Of a stretch of 64,000 nucleotides of DNA, positions 53,295 through 62,305 are shown one piece after another. The notes under the pieces are model-generated. The model ran no database searches and had not been told where the DNA came from. It saw nothing but the letters and a program-made list of their open reading frames with translations. The stretch's first letter is position 1. Every line of letters starts with the position of its first letter. The position numbers and the translations under genes are program-made. Source of the DNA: Nocardioides sediminis (GTDB lineage Bacteria > Actinomycetota > Actinomycetes > Propionibacteriales > Nocardioidaceae); assembly GCF_003047295.1 (NCBI RefSeq), contig NZ_PZYZ01000002.1:248001-312000 (forward strand). Direction: 5' to 3'.

Positions 53295-54716
53295 GTGGCC
53301 GACTCCACAACGATCGACGCAGACGACGACCAGGACAGTGGGCTCAAGAGGTCCATCACTGGGGCCCAGCTCTTCTTCTACACCCTGGGGGACGTCCTCG
53401 GATCGGGCATCTACGTCCTGATCGGCCTGGTGGCCGCGGCCGTCGGAGGAGCGTTCTGGATCGCCTTCGCCGTCGGCGTCGCCGTGGCCGCCATCACCGG
53501 CGCGGCCTACGCCGAGCTGGTCACCAAGTACCCGCAGGCCGCCGGCTCCTCGCTGTACGTGCAGAAGGCCTTCAACAACAAGGCACTGACGTTCCTGGTC
53601 ACCGTCTCTTTCCTCTCCGCGAGCTTCGCCGCCACCGGGTCCCTGGCGACCGGCTTCGCGTCGTACTTCGCCGAGCTGTGGGCCGGTCCTCCCGCCCTGC
53701 TGGTGTCGCTGGTGTTCGTGGCGGCCCTCGTGCTGGTCAACTACATCGGCATCACCGAGTCGGTGGTGATGAACATGCTGATGACGTTCATCGAGCTGAG
53801 CGGCCTGATCATCGTCATCGGCATCGCCATCTACTACGTGGCCCAGGGCGACGCGGACTTCGGGATCCTCGGCGACATCAGCGTCTCGGGCAACCCGGCC
53901 CTGGCGGTGCTCGCCGGTGTCGCGTTCTCGTTCTTCGCCATGACCGGCTTCGAGAACACCGCCAACGTCGCCGAGGAGACGATCGACCCCTACAAGTCCT
54001 TCCCGCGCTCCCTGGTCGGCGGCATGGTCGTCGCGGGCATCGTCTACGTGCTGGTGTCGATGGCCGCGGCGCTGACGGTCCCCGTCGACACGCTCGCCGA
54101 GTCGCCGGCCGCGCTGCTCGAGGTGGTCAAGCAGGGCATCCTGCCGTTCTCCACCGAGGCCATGACGAAGATCTTCACGATCATCGCCCTGGTCGCGATC
54201 ACCAACACCACCTTGGTCACGCTGGTCACGCAGCCGCGCATCCTCTACGGCATGGCGCGCGAGGACGTCGTCCCCGGCGTCTTCGCCAGGATCCACCCGG
54301 TCCGCCGCAGCCCCTGGGTGGGCCTGCTGTTCAGCGGCCTCGTGGTGGGCACCCTGCTGGTCACGGGGTACGCCGTCACCGCCGCCGGTGGTGGCATCGA
54401 CCTGGTCAACCGACTGGCGCTCGTGACCGTGGTCTTCCTCCTCGCGATCTACGCGCTCGTCATCGTGACCTGCCTCAAGCTGCGCGGCCAGGACGAGGAC
54501 GAGCGCGCGTTCCGGGCCAACACGCCCCTGCTCGTCGTGGGGCTGGTGGGCAACCTCGCCATCCTCTACTACGCGATCTACGACGACCCGACGTCGTTGT
54601 ACTGGTGCGCCGGCCTGCTCGCCGTGGGCGTCGTCCTCTACGTCGTCGAGAGGCTGTTCGGCAGCAAGGGCACCGCGGCCACGGCTCCACCCCTCGAGAC
54701 TGACCGGGAGGTCTGA
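53295..54716 (+). CDS. APC family amino acid permease
   Basis: 473 residues with about twelve hydrophobic segments and the APC signature 'LFFYTLGDVLGSGIYVLIGL' in the first helix. Next come 'YAELVTKYPQAAGSSLYVQKAF' and 'FAMTGFENTANVAEETIDP'. It transports amino acids or amines; substrate unknown. The GTG start is near 53295. Followed 1 bp later by a universal stress protein gene, a recurrent pairing. Confidence 0.92.
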   Translation: MADSTTIDADDDQDSGLKRSITGAQLFFYTLGDVLGSGIYVLIGLVAAAVGGAFWIAFAVGVAVAAITGAAYAELVTKYPQAAGSSLYVQKAFNNKALTFLVTVSFLSASFAATGSLATGFASYFAELWAGPPALLVSLVFVAALVLVNYIGITESVVMNMLMTFIELSGLIIVIGIAIYYVAQGDADFGILGDISVSGNPALAVLAGVAFSFFAMTGFENTANVAEETIDPYKSFPRSLVGGMVVAGIVYVLVSMAAALTVPVDTLAESPAALLEVVKQGILPFSTEAMTKIFTIIALVAITNTTLVTLVTQPRILYGMAREDVVPGVFARIHPVRRSPWVGLLFSGLVVGTLLVTGYAVTAAGGGIDLVNRLALVTVVFLLAIYALVIVTCLKLRGQDEDERAFRANTPLLVVGLVGNLAILYYAIYDDPTSLYWCAGLLAVGVVLYVVERLFGSKGTAATAPPLETDREV

Positions 54717-54717
54717 C

Positions 54718-55191
54718 ATGCACGTCATCGTCGCCACGGACGGGTCCAAGCAGTCGCTGGACGCGGCCCGCAAGCTCAAGTCGTTCGCCGACCCGGCGAA
54801 GATCGACGACATCTCGGTGGTGGCGGTGATCCGTCCGCTGGCCGCCGTGGCCTTCGCCGACGACCTGTCCGCGGGCAGCCGCAAGCAGGCCGTCGGCGAG
54901 GCGCAGGGCTTCCGCGCCGCCGCCGAGAGCGCCGTCGCGACGGTGGCCGCGGAGTTCGACGGCTGGGGACCCAAGGTGCACAAGAGGGTGCGCAGCGGGT
55001 CGCCGGCCAACGAGATCATCAAGGCGGCCACGCAGTACGAGGCCGGTCTCGTCGTCGTCGCGGCGGGTGGCCGCGGGCTCAGCGACAGCGTGCTGGTCGG
55101 CAGCACCGCCCAGCGCGTGCAGCACTACGCGCCGTGCCCCGTGCTCGTCGTACGCCCCAAGCCCCGGAAGCCGCGCAAGGCGCGCGCGTAG
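54718..55191 (+). CDS. universal stress protein
   Basis: 157 residues of the UspA fold: 'VIVATDGSKQSLDAARKL' (N-terminal strand and Asp), 'ANEIIKAATQYEAGLVVVAAG' and the nucleotide loop 'GGRGLSDSVLVGSTAQRVQ' to 'PCPVLVV', so ATP binding is likely. Begins 1 bp after the APC permease, implying a regulatory or linked role. A basic tail follows. Its end overlaps the convergent gene at 55125 by 67 bp. Confidence 0.9.
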   Translation: MHVIVATDGSKQSLDAARKLKSFADPAKIDDISVVAVIRPLAAVAFADDLSAGSRKQAVGEAQGFRAAAESAVATVAAEFDGWGPKVHKRVRSGSPANEIIKAATQYEAGLVVVAAGGRGLSDSVLVGSTAQRVQHYAPCPVLVVRPKPRKPRKARA

Positions 55192-55676
55192 CGACCGCCC
55201 ACCAGGGCGAGCCCGAGCACCAGCCACGCGAGTCCGAGCACGACGGTCGACACCTCGATGAGCGGCTCGGCGACCAGCGCCAGCAGCCCGCCCACGAGCA
55301 GGACGGGGACGGTGAGCAGTCCCAGGGCCCGCGCCGCGCGCCGCTCGGGGTCCTCGCCCCCGAGCAGCGCCAGGCCGAGCACCAGCGCGAGGGACGAGAC
55401 GAGGATCGTCGGTCCCTGGGCCCTCCCGGCGACCTCGGTGGCCAGCGCCAGCCATCCCGCGACGAGCGAGACGACGCCGAGGACGAGGGACGCCCGGCGG
55501 TGCGCGGACGCCGCGAGGCAGACGAGGGTGACGGGGAAGGCGGCCACGCCGACGTCGAGCAGCAGCGGCGGCTGGTCGAGCCCCACCAGGATCGCGCCGC
55601 CCTTCACCACCCACGCCACCCCGCCGACCACGGCGGCGACGGCTGCGCAGGAACGGAGCAGGTGGGCACGCCCCAT
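55125..55676 (-). CDS. hydrophobic membrane protein of unknown function
   Basis: 183 residues with about five or six hydrophobic segments ('CAAVAAVVGGVAWVVKGGAI', 'VSLVAGWLALATEVAG', 'ILVSSLALVLGLALLG', 'LLTVPVLLVGGLLALVAEP', 'TVVLGLAWLVLGLALVGG'). No family recognised. The 67-bp overlap with the usp end makes the last ~22 codons doubtful, but the earlier helices are convincing. Confidence 0.65.
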   Translation of the reverse strand: MGRAHLLRSCAAVAAVVGGVAWVVKGGAILVGLDQPPLLLDVGVAAFPVTLVCLAASAHRRASLVLGVVSLVAGWLALATEVAGRAQGPTILVSSLALVLGLALLGGEDPERRAARALGLLTVPVLLVGGLLALVAEPLIEVSTVVLGLAWLVLGLALVGGRYARALRGFRGLGRTTSTGHGA

Positions 55677-55756
55677 CCGCCCATGGTGCGCCCCCGCTGC
55701 GGGGACGACCAGAGGGGCAGCCGGAGCGACCGGCGTACGTCGCTAGGGTTGCCGCC

Positions 55757-56116
55757 ATGGAGATCCTGCGGCTGGTCCTGCTCTTCCTGCACGTGCTCGG
55801 CTTCGCCGCGCTGCTCGGCGGTCTCGTGGTGCAGGCCAGGGACGCGGACAAGCGGGTCAACCCGGCCATGCGCGACGGTGTCGGCACCGCGTTCGTGACC
55901 GGCCTGCTCCTCGTCGGCGTCCTCGAGGCGGGCGACGAGGCGGTCGACCACGCCAAGATCGCGGTGAAGTTCACCATCGCCCTGGTGCTGCTGGTGCTGG
56001 TCATGGCCAACATCCGCAAGCCCCAGATCCCACAGGGGCTCTGGCTGGGCCTGCTGCTGCTGACCGTTCTCAACATCGGCGTGGCCATCTTCTGGTCGCC
56101 CGCGCACGCCGCCTGA
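55757..56116 (+). CDS. small four-helix membrane protein
   Basis: 119 residues: four hydrophobic segments ('LVLLFLHVLGFAALLGGLVV', 'VTGLLLVGVLEAG', 'FTIALVLLVLVMANI', 'LWLGLLLLTVLNIGVAIFW'). Family not recognised. A TAGGGT -10 box lies 7 nt before the ATG, so the start is probably leaderless. Confidence 0.8.
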   Translation: MEILRLVLLFLHVLGFAALLGGLVVQARDADKRVNPAMRDGVGTAFVTGLLLVGVLEAGDEAVDHAKIAVKFTIALVLLVLVMANIRKPQIPQGLWLGLLLLTVLNIGVAIFWSPAHAA

Positions 56117-56195
56117 CGCAGCGCACCCGAGCGGTCTCCACAGGCCGCCTCCGGGCCCCGGCCTGTCCGTGCGGCCACGTAGGGTTGGGGACGAG

Positions 56196-58610
56196 ATGAG
56201 CATCCCCTTCCCGCTGCCCGGCTTCGAGTCCGCCCCGCCCGCCGAGGAGCCGCGCAGCACCCGGCGCGGGCCCACCCGCGACGAGCTGCTGGCGGGCCTC
56301 AACGAGCCCCAGGCGGCCGCGGTCGTGCACGCCGGGGCGCCGCTGCTCGTGGTCGCCGGGGCCGGCTCGGGCAAGACCCGCGTGCTGACCCGGCGCATCG
56401 CCTGGCTCATCTCCGAGCGCAAGGCCCACCCGGGGTCGATCCTGGCGATCACCTTCACCAACAAGGCCGCCGCGGAGATGAAGGAACGTGTCGAGGAGCT
56501 GGTGGGCCGGCGAGCCCGCATCATGTGGGTCAGCACCTTCCACTCCGCGTGCGTGCGGATCCTGCGCAAGGAGATCGACCGCCTGGGCTTCAAGTCCAAC
56601 TTCTCGATCTACGACGCAGCCGACTCCAAGCGGCTGATGACGCTGGTGCTCAAGGACCTCGACCTCGACCCCAAGCGCCACCAGCCGGGCGCGGTGCTGC
56701 ACTGGGTCAGCAACCACAAGAACGAGCTGCGCGACCCGGAGGAGGCCGCCAAGGACGCCCGCAACGGCTTCGAGGAGGCCTACGCCGCGGCCTACACCGC
56801 CTACCAGCGGCGGCTGCGCGAGGCCAACGCGCTCGACTTCGACGACCTCATCATGTTCACCGTCCACCTCTTCCAGGCGTTCCCCGACGTGCGGGAGAAC
56901 TACCGCCGCCGGTTCCGCCACGTGCTGGTCGACGAGTACCAGGACACCAACCACGCGCAGTACGCCCTGATCCACCAGCTCTGCGGCCACGACCTCGAGC
57001 GTGGCGACGCTCCCGACGAGCAGCCCAGCGAGCTGATGGTCGTCGGCGACGCCGACCAGTCGATCTACGCGTTCCGCGGAGCCAACATCCGCAACATCAT
57101 GGACTTCGAGCAGGACTTCCCCGACGCGGTCTCGATCATGCTCGAGCAGAACTACCGCTCCACCCAGACGATCCTGACCGCGGCCAACTCCGTCATCGCC
57201 AACAACGCGAGCCGCAAGGAGAAGCGGCTGTGGTCCGACGCGGGCGACGGAGAGCGGATCGTCGGCTACGTCTCGGACGACGAGCACGACGAGGCCCGCT
57301 TCGTCAGCGAGGAGATCGACAAGCTCGTCGACCAGGGCCTCAAGCCGTCCGACGTGGCCGTCTTCTACCGCACCAACGCCCAGTCACGGGTCTTCGAGGA
57401 GGTGTTCATCCGCACCGGCCAGCCCTACAAGGTCGTCGGCGGGGTGCGCTTCTACGAGCGCCGCGAGGTCCGCGACGCGCTCGCCTACCTCCGGATGCTG
57501 GTCAACACCGCCGACCAGATCTCGGTGCGCCGGGTGCTCAACACCCCCAAGCGTGGCATCGGCGACCGGGCCGAGGCCTGCGTGCAGGCGCTGGCCGAGC
57601 GGGAGCGCATCACCTTCTGGGAGGCCCTCGTCCGCGCCGACGAGGCGCCCGGGCTGGCGACCCGCAGCCTCAAGAACATCCAGGGCTTCGTCGCCATGGT
57701 CCAGGAGCTCCAGTCGATGGTCGACGCGGGGGAGCGCCCCGACGTGGTGCTCGAGTCCGTGCTCGAGCGCTCCGGCTACCTCGCCGAGCTCGAGGCCAGC
57801 GACGACCCGCAGGACGCGACCCGCGTGGAGAACCTGGCCGAGCTCGTCGCCGTCGCGCGGGAGTTCTCCGACGACCCGCAGGCCGGCCCGAGCGCCGACC
57901 CGGCCGACGTCGAGGCCGGCACCGTCGCGGTGGGCCTCGGCGACTTCCTCGAGCGGGTGGCCCTGGTCGCCGACGCCGACCAGATCCCCGACGCTCCCGA
58001 CGGCGAGGACGTCGGCGTGGTCACGCTGATGACCCTGCACACCGCCAAGGGACTGGAGTTCCCCGTCGTGTTCCTCACCGGGCTCGAGGACGGCGTCTTC
58101 CCCCACCAGCGCTCGCTGGGGGACCAGCCGGAGCTGGAGGAGGAGCGCCGGCTGGCCTACGTCGGGCTCACCCGGGCACGGGAGCGCCTCTACGTCTCCC
58201 GGGCACTGGTGCGGTCCGCCTGGGGTGCCCCGTCGCACAACCCGGCCAGCCGCTTCCTCGACGAGCTGCCCGTCGACCTCGTCGACTGGCGGCGGACCGC
58301 CCAGGCGCAGACGCGCTGGGGACGCCCCGACCTCGCGGCCAACTCGGCCGCGCGGCTGGGTTCCCCGACCGCGGCCGGCCGTCGCAACTTCTCCTCCGCG
58401 GCCGCGCGGGCCGATGCCATCTCCAAGGCCAAGCCGGCGCGCGAGATCCCCTCGCTGGAGCCGGGGGACCGGGTGCTCCACGACTCCTTCGGCATGGGCA
58501 CGGTGGTGACCCTCGAGGGCGCCGGCGACAAGTCGGTCGCGTCGATCGATTTCGGCTCCGAGGGCGTCAAGCGGCTGCTGCTGCGCTACGCGCCGGTCGA
58601 GAAGCTCTAG
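56196..58610 (+). CDS. pcrA: ATP-dependent DNA helicase (PcrA/UvrD type)
   Basis: 804 residues of the UvrD/PcrA superfamily 1A: Q-motif 'LNEPQAAAVVHAGAPL', Walker A 'VAGAGSGKTRVLTRR', 'ITFTNKAAAEMKERV', motif II 'VDEYQDTN', 'VVGDADQSIYAFRGA', 'LEQNYRST', 'FYRTNAQSRVFEE', 'VTLMTLHTAKGLEFPVVF' and 'RRLAYVGLTRARERLYV'. The last ~60 residues form the PcrA-type C-terminal domain ('DRVLHDSFGMGTVV'). It unwinds DNA in nucleotide excision repair and replication. ATG 56196 is preferred; a GTG at 56169 is also in frame. Confidence 0.96.
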   Translation: MSIPFPLPGFESAPPAEEPRSTRRGPTRDELLAGLNEPQAAAVVHAGAPLLVVAGAGSGKTRVLTRRIAWLISERKAHPGSILAITFTNKAAAEMKERVEELVGRRARIMWVSTFHSACVRILRKEIDRLGFKSNFSIYDAADSKRLMTLVLKDLDLDPKRHQPGAVLHWVSNHKNELRDPEEAAKDARNGFEEAYAAAYTAYQRRLREANALDFDDLIMFTVHLFQAFPDVRENYRRRFRHVLVDEYQDTNHAQYALIHQLCGHDLERGDAPDEQPSELMVVGDADQSIYAFRGANIRNIMDFEQDFPDAVSIMLEQNYRSTQTILTAANSVIANNASRKEKRLWSDAGDGERIVGYVSDDEHDEARFVSEEIDKLVDQGLKPSDVAVFYRTNAQSRVFEEVFIRTGQPYKVVGGVRFYERREVRDALAYLRMLVNTADQISVRRVLNTPKRGIGDRAEACVQALAERERITFWEALVRADEAPGLATRSLKNIQGFVAMVQELQSMVDAGERPDVVLESVLERSGYLAELEASDDPQDATRVENLAELVAVAREFSDDPQAGPSADPADVEAGTVAVGLGDFLERVALVADADQIPDAPDGEDVGVVTLMTLHTAKGLEFPVVFLTGLEDGVFPHQRSLGDQPELEEERRLAYVGLTRARERLYVSRALVRSAWGAPSHNPASRFLDELPVDLVDWRRTAQAQTRWGRPDLAANSAARLGSPTAAGRRNFSSAAARADAISKAKPAREIPSLEPGDRVLHDSFGMGTVVTLEGAGDKSVASIDFGSEGVKRLLLRYAPVEKL

Positions 58611-58615
58611 CAATC

Positions 58616-58632
58616 TCCCGACCTGGTCGGGA
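58616..58632 (+). terminator. hairpin after the helicase gene
   Basis: TCCCGAC-CTG-GTCGGGA: a 7-bp perfect stem with a 3-nt loop, 5 nt after the helicase stop. No T-run follows, as is common in high-GC actinobacteria. Probable intrinsic terminator. Confidence 0.65.
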
Positions 58633-58715
58633 CTACAGCCCCATGACACGGGCAGCGCCCCCCGCGCACGCTTGGTTCACGAGCAGGCAGCCTGCACCGG
58701 CGACGGGGGCAGAAG

Positions 58716-60809
58716 ATGCACAGGGTGACCGAGCGGCTCCACGGCCCACCGAGCCGAGTGCCGGCACTGGACGGCATCCGGGCCCTGGCCGTCGTGGGGG
58801 TCCTCGCCTTCCACGGCGGGCTGTCGTGGGTGACCGGCGGCTTCCTCGGGGTGGACGCGTTCTTCGTGCTCTCGGGCTACCTGATCACGACGCTGCTGCT
58901 CACGGAGTGGACCCGCAGCGGTGGACGGATCGACCTGGCCGCGTTCTGGGGCCGACGGGCCCGCCGGCTGCTCCCGGCGTTGCTCCTCGTGGTCACGGCC
59001 GTCGTGGTCGGGGCGCGGGCGCTGCTGCCACCCGAGGAGGTCCGCCTGCTGCGCGGTGACGGGCTGGCCGCGCTGTTCTACGTCGCCAACTGGCGGATGA
59101 TGTTCCGTGACGGCGACTACTTCGCGCAGACGGCCTCGCCGTCGCCGCTGGAGCACACCTGGTCGCTGGGCATCGAGGAGCAGTTCTACCTGCTGTGGCC
59201 ACTGGTGCTCCTCGCGGTGCTGCACGGCCATCGGCCGCGCGTGCGGTCCCGCCTCCGGGTGCTCGTCCTCGTGTGCGTCGTGGGCTCGGCGGCCTCGACG
59301 GCGGCACTCGCGTCGACGTGGTCCGCGGAGGACCCGGGCCGGGCCTACTACGGGACCGACACCCGCGGGGCCGCCATCCTGGTCGGGGCTGGGCTGGCGG
59401 CCCTGCTGGCGCTCCGGACGGCGGGGCAGGCCGAGCGGGAGGGCGCGCACGCCACGGCACGGTCGGACATCACGTCCCGGTGGATCCGCGCGGGGCTGGG
59501 CGTCCTTGCGGCGGCGGCGGCCGTCGCCACGGCCTGGACGTGGACCCGGCTGTCGGGGACGGACGCGGTGCTCTACCGCGGCGGGATGGCGCTCGCCGCC
59601 CTCGCGGTCGCGGCGGTGATCGCGCACGTCGTCGTGGTCCCGTCCGGGTGGTCCGCCCGACTGCTCGCGCTGCCTCCGCTCCCGGCGCTGGGTCGGATCT
59701 CCTACGGCGTCTACCTGTGGCACTGGCCGGTGTTCATCGCCGCCAACGCCGATCGGACCGGACTCGACGGGCTGACGCTCTTCGCGGTGCGGTGCTCCCT
59801 GACGGTGGTGATCGCCACGCTCTCCTACGCGCTCGTGGAACGGCCGATACAGGAGCACGTGCGGCCCAGACGCGCCGTGCTCGCCGCGGCGGGGGTCGCC
59901 GTGGCGACCGGGACCGCGCTGGTGGTGACGGCCACGGCCGTGCCCCCGCTGCCCGCGGGGCCGCCGGAGGGGACGGTCGTCGCGACGGTGGACCGCATGC
60001 TGGAGGACGAGGCGGTGGCCGAGGACGAGACGGCCGACGCCCGCGGCCGGGAGCGCGGCAAGCCAGTGGGGGAACGATCTCCGTCGCGTCCGGGGCCGCG
60101 ACTGCACGTCCGGCGGCCCGGCGAGCCCGTCACGGTCTCCGTGTTCGGGGACTCGGTTGCGTGGACGCTGGTCACCTACCTGCCCGGCCATCACGACCTC
60201 GACGTGCGCGACCGCACGCTCATGGGCTGCGGGGTGAGCAGGACGGCACCCTTCCGCTACTTCGGCCGCCTCTACCAGGGGCTGATGCAGACGTGCAGGG
60301 ACTGGCCCCGGATCTGGCGGGCCGCCGTCGCCGCGGACGACCCGGACGTCTCACTCATCCTGGTCGGACGGTGGGAGACCATGGACCGGGTCCTGGGCGG
60401 CCGGTGGACGCACGTCGGCGAACCCGACTTCGACCTGCACCTGCGTTCCGAGCTCGACCTGGCCATCCGCATCGCGGGCGCGCGCGGCGCGCACGTGCTC
60501 CTCGCGACCGAGCCCTACAACCGGCGCGGCGAACGGCTGGACGGGAGCCTGTTCCCGGAGGACGAGCCGCAACGCGTGACGCTCTGGAACCGCCTGCTGC
60601 GCGACGTCGCGAGCCACCATCCGAACGTCAGGGTGGTCGAGCTCGGCGAACGGATCTCGCCGGGAGGTCGCTTCTCCTGGACGGCCGGCGGCTACCAGGT
60701 CAGGTCGGACGGGCTGCACCTCACGCCGTCCGGCGTGCAGGGCTGGATAGCCCCCTGGCTCCTGCCGCAGCTGGTCGACGCCGTGCCGACGGTGCCGGTC
60801 AGGAAGTGA
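58716..60809 (+). CDS. acyltransferase-3 / SGNH hydrolase fusion protein
   Basis: 697 residues. The N-terminal acyltransferase-3 domain has about 10 helices ('PALDGIRALAVVGVLAFHGG', 'GVDAFFVLSGYLITT', 'LEHTWSLGIEEQFYLLWP', 'GRISYGVYLWHWPVF'). Residues ~445-690 form an SGNH/GDSL domain ('VSVFGDSVAWTL' with the nucleophile Ser, and 'DGLHLTPSG' with the Asp/His end). OafA-type proteins O-acylate cell-surface polysaccharides. Preceded by a 105-bp gap with the terminator-like hairpin. It converges on the M23 peptidase gene. Confidence 0.93.
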   Translation: MHRVTERLHGPPSRVPALDGIRALAVVGVLAFHGGLSWVTGGFLGVDAFFVLSGYLITTLLLTEWTRSGGRIDLAAFWGRRARRLLPALLLVVTAVVVGARALLPPEEVRLLRGDGLAALFYVANWRMMFRDGDYFAQTASPSPLEHTWSLGIEEQFYLLWPLVLLAVLHGHRPRVRSRLRVLVLVCVVGSAASTAALASTWSAEDPGRAYYGTDTRGAAILVGAGLAALLALRTAGQAEREGAHATARSDITSRWIRAGLGVLAAAAAVATAWTWTRLSGTDAVLYRGGMALAALAVAAVIAHVVVVPSGWSARLLALPPLPALGRISYGVYLWHWPVFIAANADRTGLDGLTLFAVRCSLTVVIATLSYALVERPIQEHVRPRRAVLAAAGVAVATGTALVVTATAVPPLPAGPPEGTVVATVDRMLEDEAVAEDETADARGRERGKPVGERSPSRPGPRLHVRRPGEPVTVSVFGDSVAWTLVTYLPGHHDLDVRDRTLMGCGVSRTAPFRYFGRLYQGLMQTCRDWPRIWRAAVAADDPDVSLILVGRWETMDRVLGGRWTHVGEPDFDLHLRSELDLAIRIAGARGAHVLLATEPYNRRGERLDGSLFPEDEPQRVTLWNRLLRDVASHHPNVRVVELGERISPGGRFSWTAGGYQVRSDGLHLTPSGVQGWIAPWLLPQLVDAVPTVPVRK

Positions 60810-60816
60810 CCTCGGG

Positions 60817-61650
60817 TCAGGGCGTGACGCCGTGCTCGAGGAGCGAGGTGAAGGGGTCCACCGGGTCGCCGCCGCCGGGACGGACCTCGAGGTGCAGGTG
60901 CGGGCCGGTGGAGTTGCCGGTCGAGCCCACGGTGCCGATGGTCTCGCCGCCGCGGACCGACTCGCCGACGCTGACGTCGATGGACGTCTGGTGGCAGAAC
61001 CACAGCTCGGTGCCGTCCTCGAGGGTCAGCACGGTCTTGTTGCCGTAGGAGCCGTCGTAGCCGGTCTCGGTGATCACGCCGTTGGCGATGGCCCGGATCG
61101 GCGTGCCCGAGGGGGCGGACATGTCCAGGCCGGTGTGCACGCTGGACCACAGGTAGCTCGAGGCGCCGAAGGTCGCGGAGATCCGGTAGCTCTCCAGCGG
61201 GAGGACCCACTGGTTCTCCTTGATCTTGGCCGCCTGCTTCTCCGCCTGCTGGGCGAAGGCCTGGAGGGCCTCGTGCTGCTCCTTGGCCTGCGCCTCCGCG
61301 GCCTCGATGAGCTCCTGGTTGGCCGCGTCGGCCTGCGCGTCGCGGCGCGAGTCACGCGAGACGACGGCGTCGCGGCCGGTGATGGGGGAGGCCTGGGCGA
61401 TGCCCATGGTGCCCGCGGCGGCGACCGAGCCGTTGCCGCCGGTGACCTGGCCGGCCAGGTCGGTGTCCGAGGCGGTCACCGCGCCGCCGGCCGAGACGGC
61501 CAGGGCGGTGACGCCCAGCAGGATGGGCGCCGAGGGGAGGACCCGGAGGAGGGGGCTCCGTCGGGCGGGGGCGGTGGCCCTGCGCTTGCCGACGACGGGT
61601 GCTGCCGAGGTGCTGCGGCGGTCGCCGCGCTGCGCTCGGTGGTTGCCCAT
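60817..61650 (-). CDS. M23 family peptidase (LytM domain)
   Basis: 277 residues from ATG 61650. A basic start ('RAQRGDRRS', 'RRATAPARR') and one hydrophobic helix form a signal or anchor. A coiled-coil segment follows (roughly 110-150, 'ELIEAAEAQAKEQHEALQAF'), then the LytM domain with 'HTGLDMSAPSGTPIRAIANG' (first zinc ligands), 'DGSYGNKTVLTLEDG', 'LWFCHQTS' and 'GPHLHLEVRPGG' (His-x-His). It cleaves peptidoglycan cross-links and may act in division. GAGG lies 9 nt before the ATG; a start at 61665 lacks a ribosome site. Confidence 0.92.
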   Translation of the reverse strand: MGNHRAQRGDRRSTSAAPVVGKRRATAPARRSPLLRVLPSAPILLGVTALAVSAGGAVTASDTDLAGQVTGGNGSVAAAGTMGIAQASPITGRDAVVSRDSRRDAQADAANQELIEAAEAQAKEQHEALQAFAQQAEKQAAKIKENQWVLPLESYRISATFGASSYLWSSVHTGLDMSAPSGTPIRAIANGVITETGYDGSYGNKTVLTLEDGTELWFCHQTSIDVSVGESVRGGETIGTVGSTGNSTGPHLHLEVRPGGGDPVDPFTSLLEHGVTP

Positions 61651-61717
61651 GAAAAACGTCCTCATCTGCCGTCGGGGGGGAGCAGGTGTCGGCCGCTCGG
61701 AGGCGAACCGACCCCAG

Positions 61718-61736
61718 ACTGTAACGGAAAGGTCAC
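61718..61736. promoter_or_regulatory. promoter and GTAAC-N6-GTCAC direct repeat upstream of the M23 gene
   Basis: On the minus strand TACAGT (61718-61723) is a possible -10 box; on the plus strand GTAACGGAAAGGTCAC (61721-61736) carries GTAAC and GTCAC at 11-bp spacing. MtrA-type response regulators control M23 and other cell-wall genes in actinobacteria through repeats like this; the match here is only partial. Confidence 0.4.
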
Positions 61737-61864
61737 GACCGCCGAAATTCCTGGCCGGGTCGATTGTGGACGAGCCCGACGGCGATCGCAGCGGTTCACG
61801 ATAGATGGCCCGTTCGGACTAGCCGGGTGTGGGGTGGGTCACGTCGCGGGTTAGCCTCTGGCCC

Positions 61865-62299
61865 ATGAGTACGCCGACCCCGCCCCGTCGCCTCCGCATC
61901 GTCGTCGGCAAGCCCGGGCTCGACGGCCACGACCGCGGCGCCAAGATCGTCGCCCGCGCGCTGCGCGACGCCGGCCACGAGGTCATCTACACCGGCCTGC
62001 ACCAGACGCCCGAGCAGATCGTGGAGACCGCCATCCAGGAGGACGCGGACCTCATCGGCCTCTCGGTGCTCTCCGGCGCGCACATGACCCTCTTCACCCG
62101 CCTCGGCGAGCTGCTGCGCGAGCGCGACGCCGAGGACATCGTCGTCTTCGGCGGCGGCATCATCCCCGATGAGGACATCCCGCTCCTGCGCGAGGCCGGC
62201 GTCGCCAAGGTGTTCACCCCGGGGGCGCCCACGACCGACATCACCGGCTGGGTGGCCGAGCACTTCGCCGAGACCGAGCAGGACCCCGCGCCGGCCTGA
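61865..62299 (+). CDS. cobalamin-binding domain protein (mutase small-subunit-like)
   Basis: 144 residues: the B12-binding motif DxHxxG ('[13 protein letters not shown]'), '[13 protein letters not shown]' and '[13 protein letters not shown]' (His-loop, SxL and GG turns), the layout of the C-terminal domain of methylmalonyl-CoA mutase or of small subunits such as isobutyryl-CoA mutase B. No large subunit is adjacent, so the partner is elsewhere. A TAGCCT box 7 nt before the ATG suggests a leaderless mRNA. It lies between the M23 and photolyase genes, with sucC beyond. Confidence 0.9.
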   Translation: MSTPTPPRRLRIVVGKPGLDGHDRGAKIVARALRDAGHEVIYTGLHQTPEQIVETAIQEDADLIGLSVLSGAHMTLFTRLGELLRERDAEDIVVFGGGIIPDEDIPLLREAGVAKVFTPGAPTTDITGWVAEHFAETEQDPAPA

Positions 62300-62305
62300 G
62301 CCCCG

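Noticed and set aside
61651..61864. ydaO (c-di-AMP) riboswitch before the M23 gene
   Set aside because: The conserved core of the aptamer was not seen, and the likely -10 box leaves only about 70 nt of leader.
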